Assembly (NCBI GenBank): GCA_964563595.1
Contig: CAZLWR010000029.1
Location: 1 to 11,200 of the forward strand
Length of the DNA stretch: 11,200 bases
DNA from: CALMFT01 sp964563595
Lineage (GTDB): Bacteria; Patescibacteriota; Gracilibacteria; Absconditabacterales; Absconditicoccaceae
Direction of reading: 5' to 3'
In this document: positions 1-8,749 of the stretch, piece after piece
Layout: every line of letters starts with the position of its first letter
Position numbering within the stretch: position 1 is the stretch's first letter
Program-made: the position numbers and the translations under genes
Notes under the pieces: generated by a model
The model's database searches: none
Seen by the model: the letters and a program-made list of their open reading frames with translations, nothing else
What the model was told of the DNA's origin: nothing

Positions 1-1
1 G

Positions 2-103
2 CTGGTCAAGCTCATGAAGAAGGTAGACAAAAAACAAGTTCTTAAGGATAAAGATACTATCAGACAAGTAGATAGAGAACTCAGGAATATAAGATTTACG
101 TAA
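2..103 (+). CDS. 3' end of an unidentified gene, truncated by the window edge
   Basis: This is the only plus-strand frame that stays open from the window edge to a stop. It gives 33 residues ending in ELRNIRFT before a TAA at 101-103. The visible tail is lysine-, aspartate- and arginine-rich and probably helical, with no motif I recognise, so I give no function. The stop lies 13 bases before the start of the next gene on the same strand, which suggests it is the upstream member of the same operon as the nucleoside-modifying protein and truB. It could be a chance open frame, since only about 100 bases are visible. Confidence 0.5.
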   Translation: MVKLMKKVDKKQVLKDKDTIRQVDRELRNIRFT

Positions 104-116
104 GCTATAATAAAGC

Positions 117-527
117 ATGAAAACAATAGTAATATCAGGCAGTATAAAATATATCGAAAACATCAGGCATACTATTCAAATCCTATGAGAGCTAGGAATA
201 AAGGCCGATTTTCCCAATATTGATAAGACCATTGAAAGCGAGGATTTATCTATGGAACAAACCAAGCAACTTGCACTCGATCACTACGAAGCAATAACGA
301 AAAGTGATATAGTATATTTTATTGTGCCCAATGGATACATGTGAACAAGCTGTAAGCTTGAGTTAGGATATGCTGTGGCGTTAAACAAAATAATAGTATT
401 TTCTGAGCTCACCCATGACAGTGCACTGGATTGCTATGTACACCACACAATCGGTCTAGATCAATTAGAGCAATTTTTTATGTGTGATACTCAATATCAT
501 ACTCAACCCCTAAGCATACATTCTTAA
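117..527 (+). CDS. Nucleoside 2-deoxyribosyltransferase-like protein
   Basis: A 136-residue protein, from ATG at 117 to TAA at 525-527, with two in-frame UGA codons (186-188 and 342-344) read as Gly. It starts with a beta strand, MKTIVISGSI. Its mid-region, SDIVYFIVPNGYMG followed by TSCKLELGYAVALNK, matches the pattern of the nucleoside 2-deoxyribosyltransferase fold: an Asp-containing strand, then a Gly-rich loop (NGYxG), then E-L-G-x-A, whose Glu is the catalytic nucleophile in the family. The second UGA is the Gly of that loop. Family enzymes exchange bases between deoxynucleosides or hydrolyse nucleosides or nucleotides; which of these happens here cannot be told. The length suits the small members of the family. 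It lies three bases upstream of truB and is probably cotranscribed with it. No Shine-Dalgarno sequence precedes the start. The fold assignment is fairly secure and the substrate is unknown. Confidence 0.72.
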
Positions 528-530
528 ATC

Positions 531-1226
531 ATGATCATACTAGCAGATAAACCATCTTGATGGACTAGCAACGATGTAGTACAATACATCAAGCATTTTA
601 CAAAAAGCAAAAAGTGCTGACATAGCGGCACCCTAGATCCAATGGCAACCGGATTAATGATCTTAGCAAGCGATGAAGATACCAAACTGCTACATGAACT
701 TACGGGGAAAGACAAGTCTTATAAAGCTACTATAGATTTTAGTAAAGACTCTGATACCTGGGATATGGACTATCGAGAACTATTTGTCCAATATGAATAC
801 AATGAAAAAGGATGTATGATAAACTGAATGCTACAAGCCTGGCCAAGTATGACTGAGCTACAAAGCATATGCGATAGTCTCACTCATAAAGACTGATTCG
901 AATTGCCGCTTCCAGCCTTTTCTGCAAAGAAAGTAAAGGGCAAAAAAATGTACGACCTAGCTAGACAATGAATTGCACCACAAACTAGCAAAGCAATGAA
1001 TATTGAAACGATAGAAATAACACAATACAATGCCCCACTGTTAGAGATATCATGCAAAGTGTGATCATGAACGTACATTAGATCCATGGCTCATTGGATA
1101 GGCAAACAATATGGACTCGGCGGCATTCTTAGTTCGTTACAGAGAGTAACGATCGGTGACTACTCACTAACTCAAATCACTAAGATTGATCCAGATAGTA
1201 AAATAGCTTTCCAAATCGTTTGATAG
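531..1226 (+). CDS. truB: tRNA pseudouridine synthase B (TruB), short form, UGA=Gly
   Basis: TruB converts U55 in the T-loop of tRNAs to pseudouridine. This 231-residue protein shows the family hallmarks. The N-terminal KPSGWTSNDVV has UGA as Gly10. The catalytic loop is CGHSGTLDPMATG, with UGA as Gly30 and Asp36 as the expected nucleophile. The C-terminal VGSGTYIRSMAHWIG, with two UGA glycines, corresponds to the KGTYIRSLxxDLG motif, and LSSLQRVTIGDY follows it. There are eight UGA codons in total; the last (1221-1223) directly precedes the true stop TAG at 1224-1226. Reading UGA as stop would give several useless pieces. Family members are commonly around 300 residues with a C-terminal PUA domain; here the protein ends soon after the catalytic domain, so PUA is absent. 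ATG 531 is three bases after the upstream stop, with no Shine-Dalgarno sequence. Confidence 0.95.
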
Positions 1227-1250
1227 TACATCAATGGGGCTTAGTATAAG

Positions 1251-1275
1251 ATACTTCTAAGAAGTATGTTTTATG
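1251..1275 (+). terminator. Intrinsic terminator after truB
   Basis: A hairpin ATACTTC-TAA-GAAGTAT (7-bp stem at 1251-1257 and 1261-1267, 3-base loop) is followed by GTTTTATGTTT. It begins 24 bases after the truB TAG and is the natural end of the plus-strand operon. The U-tract is interrupted, so its strength is uncertain. Confidence 0.6.
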
Positions 1276-1284
1276 TTTATAAAA

Positions 1285-1316
1285 TAAAAAAAACCTACCT
1301 CATTGCTGAAGTAGGT
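1285..1316 (-). terminator. Intrinsic terminator of the S-layer gene (GCAA tetraloop)
   Basis: Read on the minus strand, ACCTACTTCA-GCAA-TGAGGTAGGT forms a 10-bp stem (one G.U pair) closed by a GCAA tetraloop of the GNRA type, running directly into a run of T and then ATTTT. It lies 26 bases after the minus-strand TAA at 1343-1345. On the plus strand the G.U pair becomes a C/A mismatch and the following tract is only TCTTTTCT, so it is best suited to the minus strand but may also back up termination of truB. Confidence 0.8.
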
Positions 1317-1342
1317 CTTTTCTATTATAGAACTAACCAAAA

Positions 1343-4300
1343 TTAGTTTCTATAGTATGTTTGACTATATGAGTCTATAGTCATACCAGCATCTGTAAAC
1401 CAGTCAGATGTAGTTAATCCATGATTAACTTCTGATTGATCACTCCAGATTACTGCAGTACTAGTACCAGTCAAAGCTACGTAAGTAGAAGGAGTAGTAC
1501 TTGTAGATTGTTGAGTCATGTTAACTGACACTGAACCTTCGGATGCAACAGTAATTGCAGCTGAATCTACAGTAAGTTTGAATTCAGTAGTTCAACCAGC
1601 GGTTACAGAATAACCTTCTGAGTATCCACCAGTGAATACACAACTTACCTTAGAAGTAGTTCCAGAGTAGACACAGTCTACATCAGTACCATTAACAAGT
1701 TTTGTTCCATTAGCTCTAAGCGTAAAGTTACTAGCAGTAACAGTAGTTCCAGAAGTAACAGCAACGTTAAATACTAATTTCTTCAATAATACAGATCCAG
1801 CAGCATCAGCAGTAGCTCTAACAGCAAATACATCAGTACCTGCAGAGATTACCGGAGACACAACTGAAGATGGAGCATTAACTGAAAGGCTCAATCTTGT
1901 AGCTCTGACTATTTGACTATTTGCAACACCAGTACATACGCCAAGAGTCGCAGAAGCCGAACTATTTTCAGCTGAAACCATAGTTTGAGCAGTACCGCCA
2001 ACCAATGAGAAGTTTGTAGAAGGAACTACACCAAGTCTCAAAGTTCTAGTACTAGAGTATGAACCGAGTGGGTTCAAGATCTTCGCTCTTACTTGTACAG
2101 TTACAGCACTGTTGTTTGGTAAGCTGATACCAGCACCACCATTCAATCCAATAGCGTAAGCGATTGCATTAATAAGTGTAGCTTCACCAACCTTAGTATT
2201 ACCTACATATAATTCAAGGATGATACCATCAGCTGATACATCAAATCCTGAAGCAGCCAAAGTAGTAGTACTATAGGCACTTGGTACAGAAGTTTGAGAA
2301 CCAGAAAGGTTTACCAATGATAATTCGTTAATAACAGCATTACCATTGTCAGACTTGAATTCGAAGTTAGCAACAGGAACAGCGATACTAGAAAGTGGCA
2401 AGATAGAAGAAGCGATTGGGCTTACATTTCTACATTGAACAGCAATACTAGATACCACATCCAATTGAGCACCAGTTAATGATCCAGGACCAGTAACACT
2501 ATTACCGTTTACGTCGTCAAGATCGAATGTATCTATAGTATAGAATACATCACCAGTTGTACTAGAAGATGGATGACTAGAGGTAGTAGTTACCTTCAAA
2601 GTAACTTCTTTAGAAGTACCTTTTGGTATAACTATACCAAGAGAATTAAATGTAGCAGTTGTACCATTGTTGAATGCTTGAGTAGCAACCAATACACCAT
2701 CTACGTAAGCCATAACATCAGATACGTAGTTACTGTTTGAAGTAGAAGTAGGATTGATGAAGTTCAAGTTTACCTTGAATCCATTCAATACTAAGTCTCT
2801 TACATTGTTCGCTCTAGCAGCAAATCTCAAAGCTACGAAGTCAGTAGACTCAGCAACCATAACTTTACCATTAGAGAAGTTATCAGTTCTAGAGATATTA
2901 TCTATAGATGCATTAGTGATGATCATCTCAGCACCAACAGCAGTACCATTGAAGTCAGAAGCAACAACACTGTTTTGTGAAGACACATATTCTGCGTTTC
3001 CAGCAAATGCAAAGCTGTTTGCGTCTACTCTGAATCTGATTCTATCACCAGCAGTAGCGCTAGATAAAGTATCAAATCTTACCTCAAGAGTATTAGCACC
3101 TGGGACAAAGTCTCCGTAGTAGTTAAATTCAATATAACATGTATTTGTACTTGTAGTACCAGTAGCACCTTCACATACAGTTGAACCAAGTACGTTACTT
3201 GTAGAATCTACCATAACATTGTTAACGTAGAGTCTGAAGTTTTCAGCACTTCTTTCAGGAGTTACATAAAGACCAGAACTAGTCTTGTTATCAACGTATA
3301 CTCTAATCTTTTCTACTCTAATAGCAGATTTAGTGTTTACGTTTGCTCTAAGACCAAATACAAGTGGTTCTCTTGTAGGAACATTCATATTTGCAACAGT
3401 ATCAGCTCTAACGATAGAGTTACTACCTTCTTTCACACAGTAAAGTGCAGAAGCAAAGTTGTTTGAACTCTTAGTTACATTAACACTGAGCATAGAATCA
3501 GTTTCTCTTGCAGTAATATCTGACGCGTCGTCAAGATAGAACTCGATAGGATCATCTTTATCTCCACCAATAATATCACCCTTAATGTAGAATGATCTTG
3601 TAGTAGAGTAAGGAAGTGTGTAACTATCCAATACGAATGTTACGAACTTACCATCAATACTAACTGTAGCAGGAACTACGCCAGTACCAACTTCAAGTCT
3701 CAAGTTTCCAACGATACCGTTCAAACTCTTAGAAGACTTCAATCTAATTGCTTTCACATCAACAGACTTAGAAGAACTATTGTTCTCTAAACTGAATCTA
3801 CCCAGTAGTTTGTTAGTGTCACCAACATATACGTACGTAGAAAGAGTACAAGAGTTAGCACCAGTCCAGATTGCTCCAGTTTGAGATGCACCACCTTGTG
3901 CAGTAAATGTAATTCTAGATTGATTGGAAATGTCGATAGTATTAATAGGAGCAGATATTACTCCGTCATCTACCATAACAGTACCATTTGATAAAGTAGC
4001 GTTAGTTACTTTAACTGTACCTCTTTGATTTACAGAAGCACCAGTCAATGAATCGAACAATACCCAGAATGATTTCAACTCATTCTTCTTAAGCATAACT
4101 GGAGTTGTGAAACTCAAGATAGCTTCAGAGAAGTTGTTGAATGTTCTAGCATTTGTTACTTTTACACCGTCTGCATTAGCTATAGAAACTTGTGCATATC
4201 TCCTATCCATAAGAGAGTCGTCAAGCTTAATAGTAACAGTAGTGAGGTTACCATCTTCAGTAGCAGTTACGTCAAACTTCAACACTTCGTTGTTGTAAGA

Positions 4301-5002
4301 TGTTCTACCAATGTAAATAGTACCGTTTTGACCGATTGGAGAACTTGCGTTCTTTACCAACTTAGCTTTGTTTGTTCCAATTGGAGTAGGAACTACAGAA
4401 CCAGTTTGATCAATAACGTCAAAGTCACACTCGAAATCTCTAGATCTGTAAAGCATAACAACTGCTTCAGCTCTAGAAACCGGTCTATCAAAACTGTATA
4501 CATCAGAAACAGTAGTAATACCATTCTCCAATGCATATGCATGATAGTTAGCATACCATGGAGAAACACTTTCATCCATGTAATCTGCCATACCTCTTAC
4601 CAATGTTGCCAACACTTGCGCCTTGGAAACAAAAGTATTTGGGTAAAAACTACCGTTACTTCCTCTCATAAGACCAAGCTCACAAGCTTTAGTAACAGCA
4701 GCTGACAAGTAAGGACTTACTTGATCAGCGTCAGCAAATTCACAGGCAGTATCTGGATTAACCTCCAAACATAGGAAGTCTTCACCAAAGTTACCAATAA
4801 ATTTTGCCCATTCTTGTCTAGTCAAATTTCTGTATGGACCAAAAGCATCTGCGTCCGCAGTTGTTGTGATTCCATTTTCTTTAGCTCGCGCAAAGGCGTC
4901 TAAATACTCTTGATTGTATGCAGCTTTCACTAATGGAGCAGCTCCCAAGAAGCTTCCAGCGAATAAGACTGCAGACAATACTGACAATACCAATTTTTTC
5001 AT
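1343..5002 (-). CDS. Secreted S-layer-type protein with N-terminal SLH repeats
   Basis: A 1219-residue surface protein. I start it at ATG 5002, not at in-frame ATGs further upstream, because this gives a clean signal peptide: MKKLVLSVLSAVLF... with a cleavage-like PLVKA-A near residue 27. Residues about 28-187 hold three S-layer-homology repeats, recognisable from LTRQEWAKF (60-68), VSKAQVLATL (125-134) and VSRAEAVVML (175-184). In known families SLH domains bind cell-wall polymers. The remaining approximately 1000 residues are Ser/Thr/Asn/Val-rich, lysine-poor and beta-rich in appearance, typical of an array-forming surface protein. A single in-frame UGA (1592-1594, residue 1137) is the only recoded codon; translation must read through it to add the last 82 residues (C-terminus ...SYSQTYYRN). 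Glycine is otherwise almost entirely GGN, and the codon use suggests very high expression. The gene stands alone, with its own leader and terminator. The SLH assignment is strong; the role as main S-layer subunit is inferred. Confidence 0.87.
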
Positions 5003-5225
5003 CCGCAATAGATAAAATAAATATAAATATAAAAATATAGTCGTGATGACTACTGCTGTGTCTCCACACAGACTCACTTTCACAAGTAACCAATACATAC
5101 CAATTTTCAAGGCTATATAGGCAATAATTGCCTATATAAAAGCAAATTAGTAGCGTAAGTTCTTATTAAAAGTCAGTATCACTATGGGCTATACTAGTAT
5201 GGACGGATTCTGTGACAATAAACAT
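5003..5225 (-). promoter_or_regulatory. Leader/regulatory region of the S-layer gene
   Basis: This is the gap between the ATPase terminator and the S-layer start. It holds the palindrome at 5114-5138, a smaller hairpin at 5056-5071 (CTGTGT-CTCC-ACACAG on the plus strand) and a very AT-rich run just before the start codon. I see no convincing -35/-10 pair for the minus strand. The best, CTGACT with TACTAA near 5158-5186, is weak. The promoter of this presumably very active gene should nevertheless lie here, because the ATPase terminator separates it from the upstream gene. Confidence 0.45.
5114..5138. repeat. Perfect 12-bp inverted repeat upstream of the S-layer gene
   Basis: TATATAGGCAAT-A-ATTGCCTATATA: two perfect 12-base arms around one central base. 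It lies about 112 bases upstream of the S-layer start codon. It may be an operator for a dimeric regulator or an mRNA 5' stem-loop. It is not followed by a T-tract on the minus strand, so it does not look like a terminator. Confidence 0.8.
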
Positions 5226-5228
5226 AAT

Positions 5229-5274
5229 AAAAAATTGACAATTGCAGATTATATTGTATCTACAATTATCAATT
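5229..5274 (-). terminator. AU-rich intrinsic terminator of the SbcC-like gene
   Basis: On the minus strand, two 17-base arms (plus coordinates 5258-5274 and 5233-5249) pair completely with 15 Watson-Crick pairs and two G.U pairs around an 8-base loop. The end of the stem runs into a T-tract (TTTT, then ATTATG). On the plus strand the two wobbles become C/A mismatches, which points to function as minus-strand RNA. It lies 27 bases beyond the ATPase stop codon. Confidence 0.75.
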
Positions 5275-5301
5275 CCAAAGCTTATACAAAATATAGGATT
5301 A

Positions 5302-8007
5302 TTACCCTAGAGATTTTAATTCTATTATTTTGTCTCGTATGCTCATTTGCTGTATTTGTTCACTATGCGTCACGGTGTAAAAAGTAATATTATATTGTTT
5401 GATGTAATCAGACAAAAGTTCAGCAACCTTACCTATAATGGCAGAATCTATATTGTTTATAGTTTCATCAAGAAGTAAAAAAGAATTACGAAATACCACA
5501 CTAGTCGCAAGGACCCAACACAATCTCAATATGGTTTTTTGTCAACCACTCAGTGATTTTACTTCTCTCGATCAGTATTTATCATTTATGATTAAGTGCA
5601 ACTCATCTCCCTCTTCACTCACTTGAATCAGAAGTTCAAGATCCAATACTTTTGATAAAAATGCGTTGATATACTCATTGAGGATGGGTATATAAGACTC
5701 CAATACATATAAAGTAAGTTCTTTACTGAAAATACCATGAAGGTTGTTTGCTATCTCAAGTTGACCTTTTGTTTCCAAGGACTTCTCCTCTGTTCTTTTC
5801 TTTTCCATATGCAAGTCGCTGGCCTTATGGACTAACTGTTCCAACTGTTTTGTGGCACTCTGTAAATGAGGTAGCTGTAGATAACGGGGAGTCTGTAAGG
5901 CGGCTTTTTTTTCAGAAAGGCTCAGTTCTGTTTTAGATATTTTTATATCCAAAAGTTCTAACTCATTAGCTAGCTGTCTATGTTCCGCATATAATGCATA
6001 ATATTGTTGTAATTGTTGTTGTAAGGATTGAAGTTGTTGTTGACCGGCTATCAGCTTATCATTAGTTATTTTTAAGTTCTTGTTATAGTCTTGGTATTGA
6101 ATCAGGAGCAGATCTGAATTAGCCTTAGAAAGATAGGTATAATCTGATCTGATCTGTCACAATACTCTTTCTACCTCCTCTTTTTCTTTTTCTAAGACAG
6201 TAATTTGTACCTGGTTGCCCGAGAGCGAACCGACATTGTCTCAAGAAGAAAGACGGGCGATAGTTGTTTGGTATTCTAAGCCGCTGGGCTCAAATGTATC
6301 ATACATCAATGATCCCTTATCATTATTTTTTGTTATTAAAAGACGATGTTGAGTCGTTAGAATCGTCTCTGTTTCCTGCAGCTTTGTTTCCACCTTGGTA
6401 ATCTGCGATTGAATATCTTCTATTTGACCACTTACTTTATCAAAAGCTCCGGTGTTGATTTCTTGAACAAAAGGACAGTTTGCATCAATCTTTTTGCAGT
6501 AAAATGTCGATAAACGCTCTGACTGAACAAGTAAAGAATCCAAGCTTCTTTGTAAACTGGCAGCCTGATCCTGTAATTCGACACGAGAGCGTTCAGTGTC
6601 AGCAATGGTTTTTTGAATGACAAGAATGTCATGTTCAACTGCTTGTATGACACACTCATACTCCTTCTGTTTAAGAAGCTCGAGTTGTTTTTTGATGGCT
6701 TCCTGCTCCTGTCAACGATTTTGTTGCTGGGCATATAGGGTTTGTATCTTCGCCTCTAGGGCATCTAACTCTTGTCTTTTGGAGACACCAAGCTGCTTCA
6801 ATTTATCTAAAGCCTGAAGATAGTCTATAAAAGTTTTACTGGGGTAGCTAAACCCATAGAATGCAATTTTTTGTCGTGCGACGTGCTCAATACTTGTATC
6901 TAGACCCGCAATAGCACTTAGTAATGATTCTCTCTGAGAAAGAAGTTCATCTAATTGTAACTGCAGGTACTCTCAGGGCGCCTCCCCGTCTTTTCGGCCA
7001 TGCTGCTTGTAGTAGGCATCCAGTTTCCTTGCGAGAGCGTCACAGTGCTCTTTTTTAGTATTCGTCTCCGATACTCATTGTTGATAAGATTGTTGTAGAG
7101 CATGAACTTCTGATTCTATGACGGAGTATTCTTTCGCAAGTTTGTCCAAGTACTGTGTCCATTCTGTCAGACTCCATTGGGTCACATCATACTTAAGGCT
7201 ATCAGCATTGGTAGATAAAGGATCATTTATAAACTGACTAATACCTACTTTGTCAAACTCTGTCTGCAGCAAGGGATCATCACATAGACTAATCAACGAC
7301 TGGATAGTTGCCACCAAAGGAAGCAATGTGTCGTACCATGTCTTATAGTTTTCTACTATATGAGAAGATTCCGTGAGTACTTTATATTGCCCTCTTAATT
7401 CACTTTTTTTCTCTGCAATTTTGTCTCTGACTGTGTCAATAGCGTCCAAGTTAAACATCAACTTAAGTATATCTATTCTTGTTTTGGGCTGAAGATCAAA
7501 AATATTTTCACTATCTTGCATAAGAACATGACGTTGTAGAAATACACTTCTAGGAGGTAAAAGCAGTTCAATATTTTGTTGAACCTCGGTACTAGTATGA
7601 AAATCAAACGACTCCAAGCTATTACGATCTATAAAGTCTGAAAAATCCTGGCCATAGGTAACAACTTCTTCAAAGTGTTTTTCAAGTTCAAGACTGAAGG
7701 TCTCTACATCAGCCGTAACCTTGTAAAGAGCAACTCATTTTTTACCAGTCAACGACCTCTCGATCAAAAAAATCTCAGCATTATCGTTCATAAATAATAC
7801 TTTTGCCCATCAGGTTTTCATATGCACGTTGAGCATATCACGTTTACTATAACCATACAGGGCATACACCAACCCATCAAAAAATAAAAAACTCTTACCA
7901 GATCCAATAGGGGCTTTGATAAGGTACTTTCCGGACTTCAAAAAAACAGTAATAAGCTGATTTTCAAATGGACCGATATTTTGATAGCTAGCACAAATAA
8001 TATGCAT
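5302..8007 (-). CDS. sbcC: SbcC/Rad50-like ATPase, UGA=Gly, degenerate zinc hook
   Basis: A 901-residue SMC-like ATPase of the SbcC/Rad50 type. With SbcD/Mre11, such proteins process DNA ends and hairpins. The frame is open from ATG 8007 to TAA 5302-5304 only if nine UGA codons are Gly. Visible in order: an N-terminal ATPase strand; Walker A APIGSGKS (residues 32-39), followed by LFFDGLVYALYG, typical of SbcC; LFNLDAID-like text (FNLDAID) in the region where Rad50 proteins have a conserved helix; a long Gln/Glu/Lys/Leu coiled coil (about 190-750); a central apex with NCPFV near residues 510-514; the signature LSGGQ (819-823, Gly822 by UGA); Walker B FLLLDET (Asp847, Glu848); a D-loop-like NNID; and His881 in TVTHS. 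The length is a little short of typical SbcC (about 1000). Two things are odd: the first Walker A Gly is Ala, and the hook lacks the second Cys of CxxC. No sbcD neighbour is in the window. RecN or another SMC-like ATPase is less likely. Confidence 0.87.
5539..5553 (-). other. ABC signature motif LSGGQ with UGA as the second Gly
   Basis: The codons read on the minus strand are CTG AGT GGT TGA CAA. The TGA occupies the second, essentially invariant Gly of the SMC/ABC signature motif, which directly shows UGA decoding as Gly and not Trp. Confidence 0.93.
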
Positions 8008-8095
8008 GGATTGTTTTATATTGACATATCAAATAATATGATTAATATTAGTTACTCTATATAATACTTTTTTAATCCGTAAATCAAAAGATAAT
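8008..8095. promoter_or_regulatory. Divergent promoter region between the ATPase and the 8096 gene
   Basis: An 88-base, very AT-rich spacer between two divergent start codons. For the plus strand there is a perfect TATAAT at 8060-8065 without a good -35. An alternative is a perfect TTGACA (8021-8026) with TAATAT (8043-8048) at a 16-base spacing. For the minus strand, TTGATT (8087-8082) with TTATAT or TATATA at 17-18 bases (8064-8058) overlaps the plus-strand -10 box, so the two promoters would compete for the same DNA. All of this is motif matching against the common sigma-70 consensus. Confidence 0.4.
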
Positions 8096-8749
8096 ATGAA
8101 CAGCCATGAAACTACAGCAACGAAAAATCAACTAGAGGTACTAGCGAAGCGTTTAGAAGAAAAAATTGAAAGACTCATAACATTTTTACACTCCAATGAA
8201 AGTAATTTCACTACGCATCATGGCTCTACTTTGTGATGAACACGAAAAATGGACAAACAAGCAAGTGGTAAACTATACTCTCACTTCACTGATTCTCCCG
8301 ATAGAAGCCCAGGTCATTATCCATCTATCAAAAGTGTATACAAGAAAACCTTCTTTTATCGTCTATACGATATAACTTGAGTAGAAAAAACTGGAAAGTT
8401 ACGCCCAAATGATCCAGGATATATTAACTATCACAACATATCCGCCAGTGTGCACATCAATTTAAACATACTTGAAGACGGAGACTATACATTAATGGTA
8501 GAATTTCCTTACCCTTATAGCGAAATGTGAATAAAATCACTCTCCCTGGCTCCTAGAGATGGCATAAATTGGATAGATATTTGCAAACCAGATGGATACT
8601 ATATCATGAGCAACGAAGAAAAAGCAAAGAAACTGAAAGAAATTGATATATATCTGACAACACTTTTTGAAAGCGCAGGCATTTTATGAGGGTGGAAAGA
8701 GAATCTCAAAAAACGAGCATTCGACATAAAATGATTATTTAAGTTCTAA
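8096..8749 (+). CDS. Hypothetical protein, UGA=Gly
   Basis: I do not recognise this 217-residue protein. Under code 25 it runs from ATG 8096 to TAA 8747-8749 with six in-frame UGA codons, including a tandem UGA UGA at 8234-8239 (Gly47-Gly48); under the standard code only short pieces would be seen. Residues about 10-30 are charged and probably helical (LEVLAKRLEEKIERL). The middle is rich in Tyr, His and Pro with beta-like stretches (HINLNILEDGDYTLMVEFPY), and the C-terminal part is a Lys-rich helix ending in IKGLFKF. There is no signal peptide or membrane segment, so it is probably cytoplasmic. It is divergent from the ATPase, with a short shared promoter region, and is followed by a strong terminator, so it is a single-gene unit. 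The even use of UGA across the frame and the terminator argue that it is real. Confidence 0.75.

Noticed and set aside
4190..4705. 171-codon plus-strand frame
   Set aside because: It lies wholly antisense to the S-layer gene, whose SLH motifs and signal peptide are clear. Its composition is that of a shadow frame of a Ser/Thr-rich gene with few stops.
5235..5278. Promoter-like boxes (TTGACA with TATCTA on plus; TATAAT with TTGGAA or TTGATA on minus)
   Set aside because: All fall within the stem and loop of a 17-bp terminator hairpin. The plus-strand pair has no gene to serve, and the minus-strand spacings (13 or 19) are poor.
5184..5387. Plus-strand frame of 67 codons with a hydrophobic segment between the S-layer and ATPase genes
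   Set aside because: Its second half is antisense to the conserved C-terminus of the ATPase, including the stretch that makes the apparent membrane segment, and its middle is the ATPase terminator hairpin. It is best explained as chance.
8702..8745. Possible terminator for the lipoprotein gene on the minus strand (CGA-ATGC-TCG followed by six T)
   Set aside because: The stem has only three base pairs. The T-run is suggestive, but the hairpin is too weak to call.
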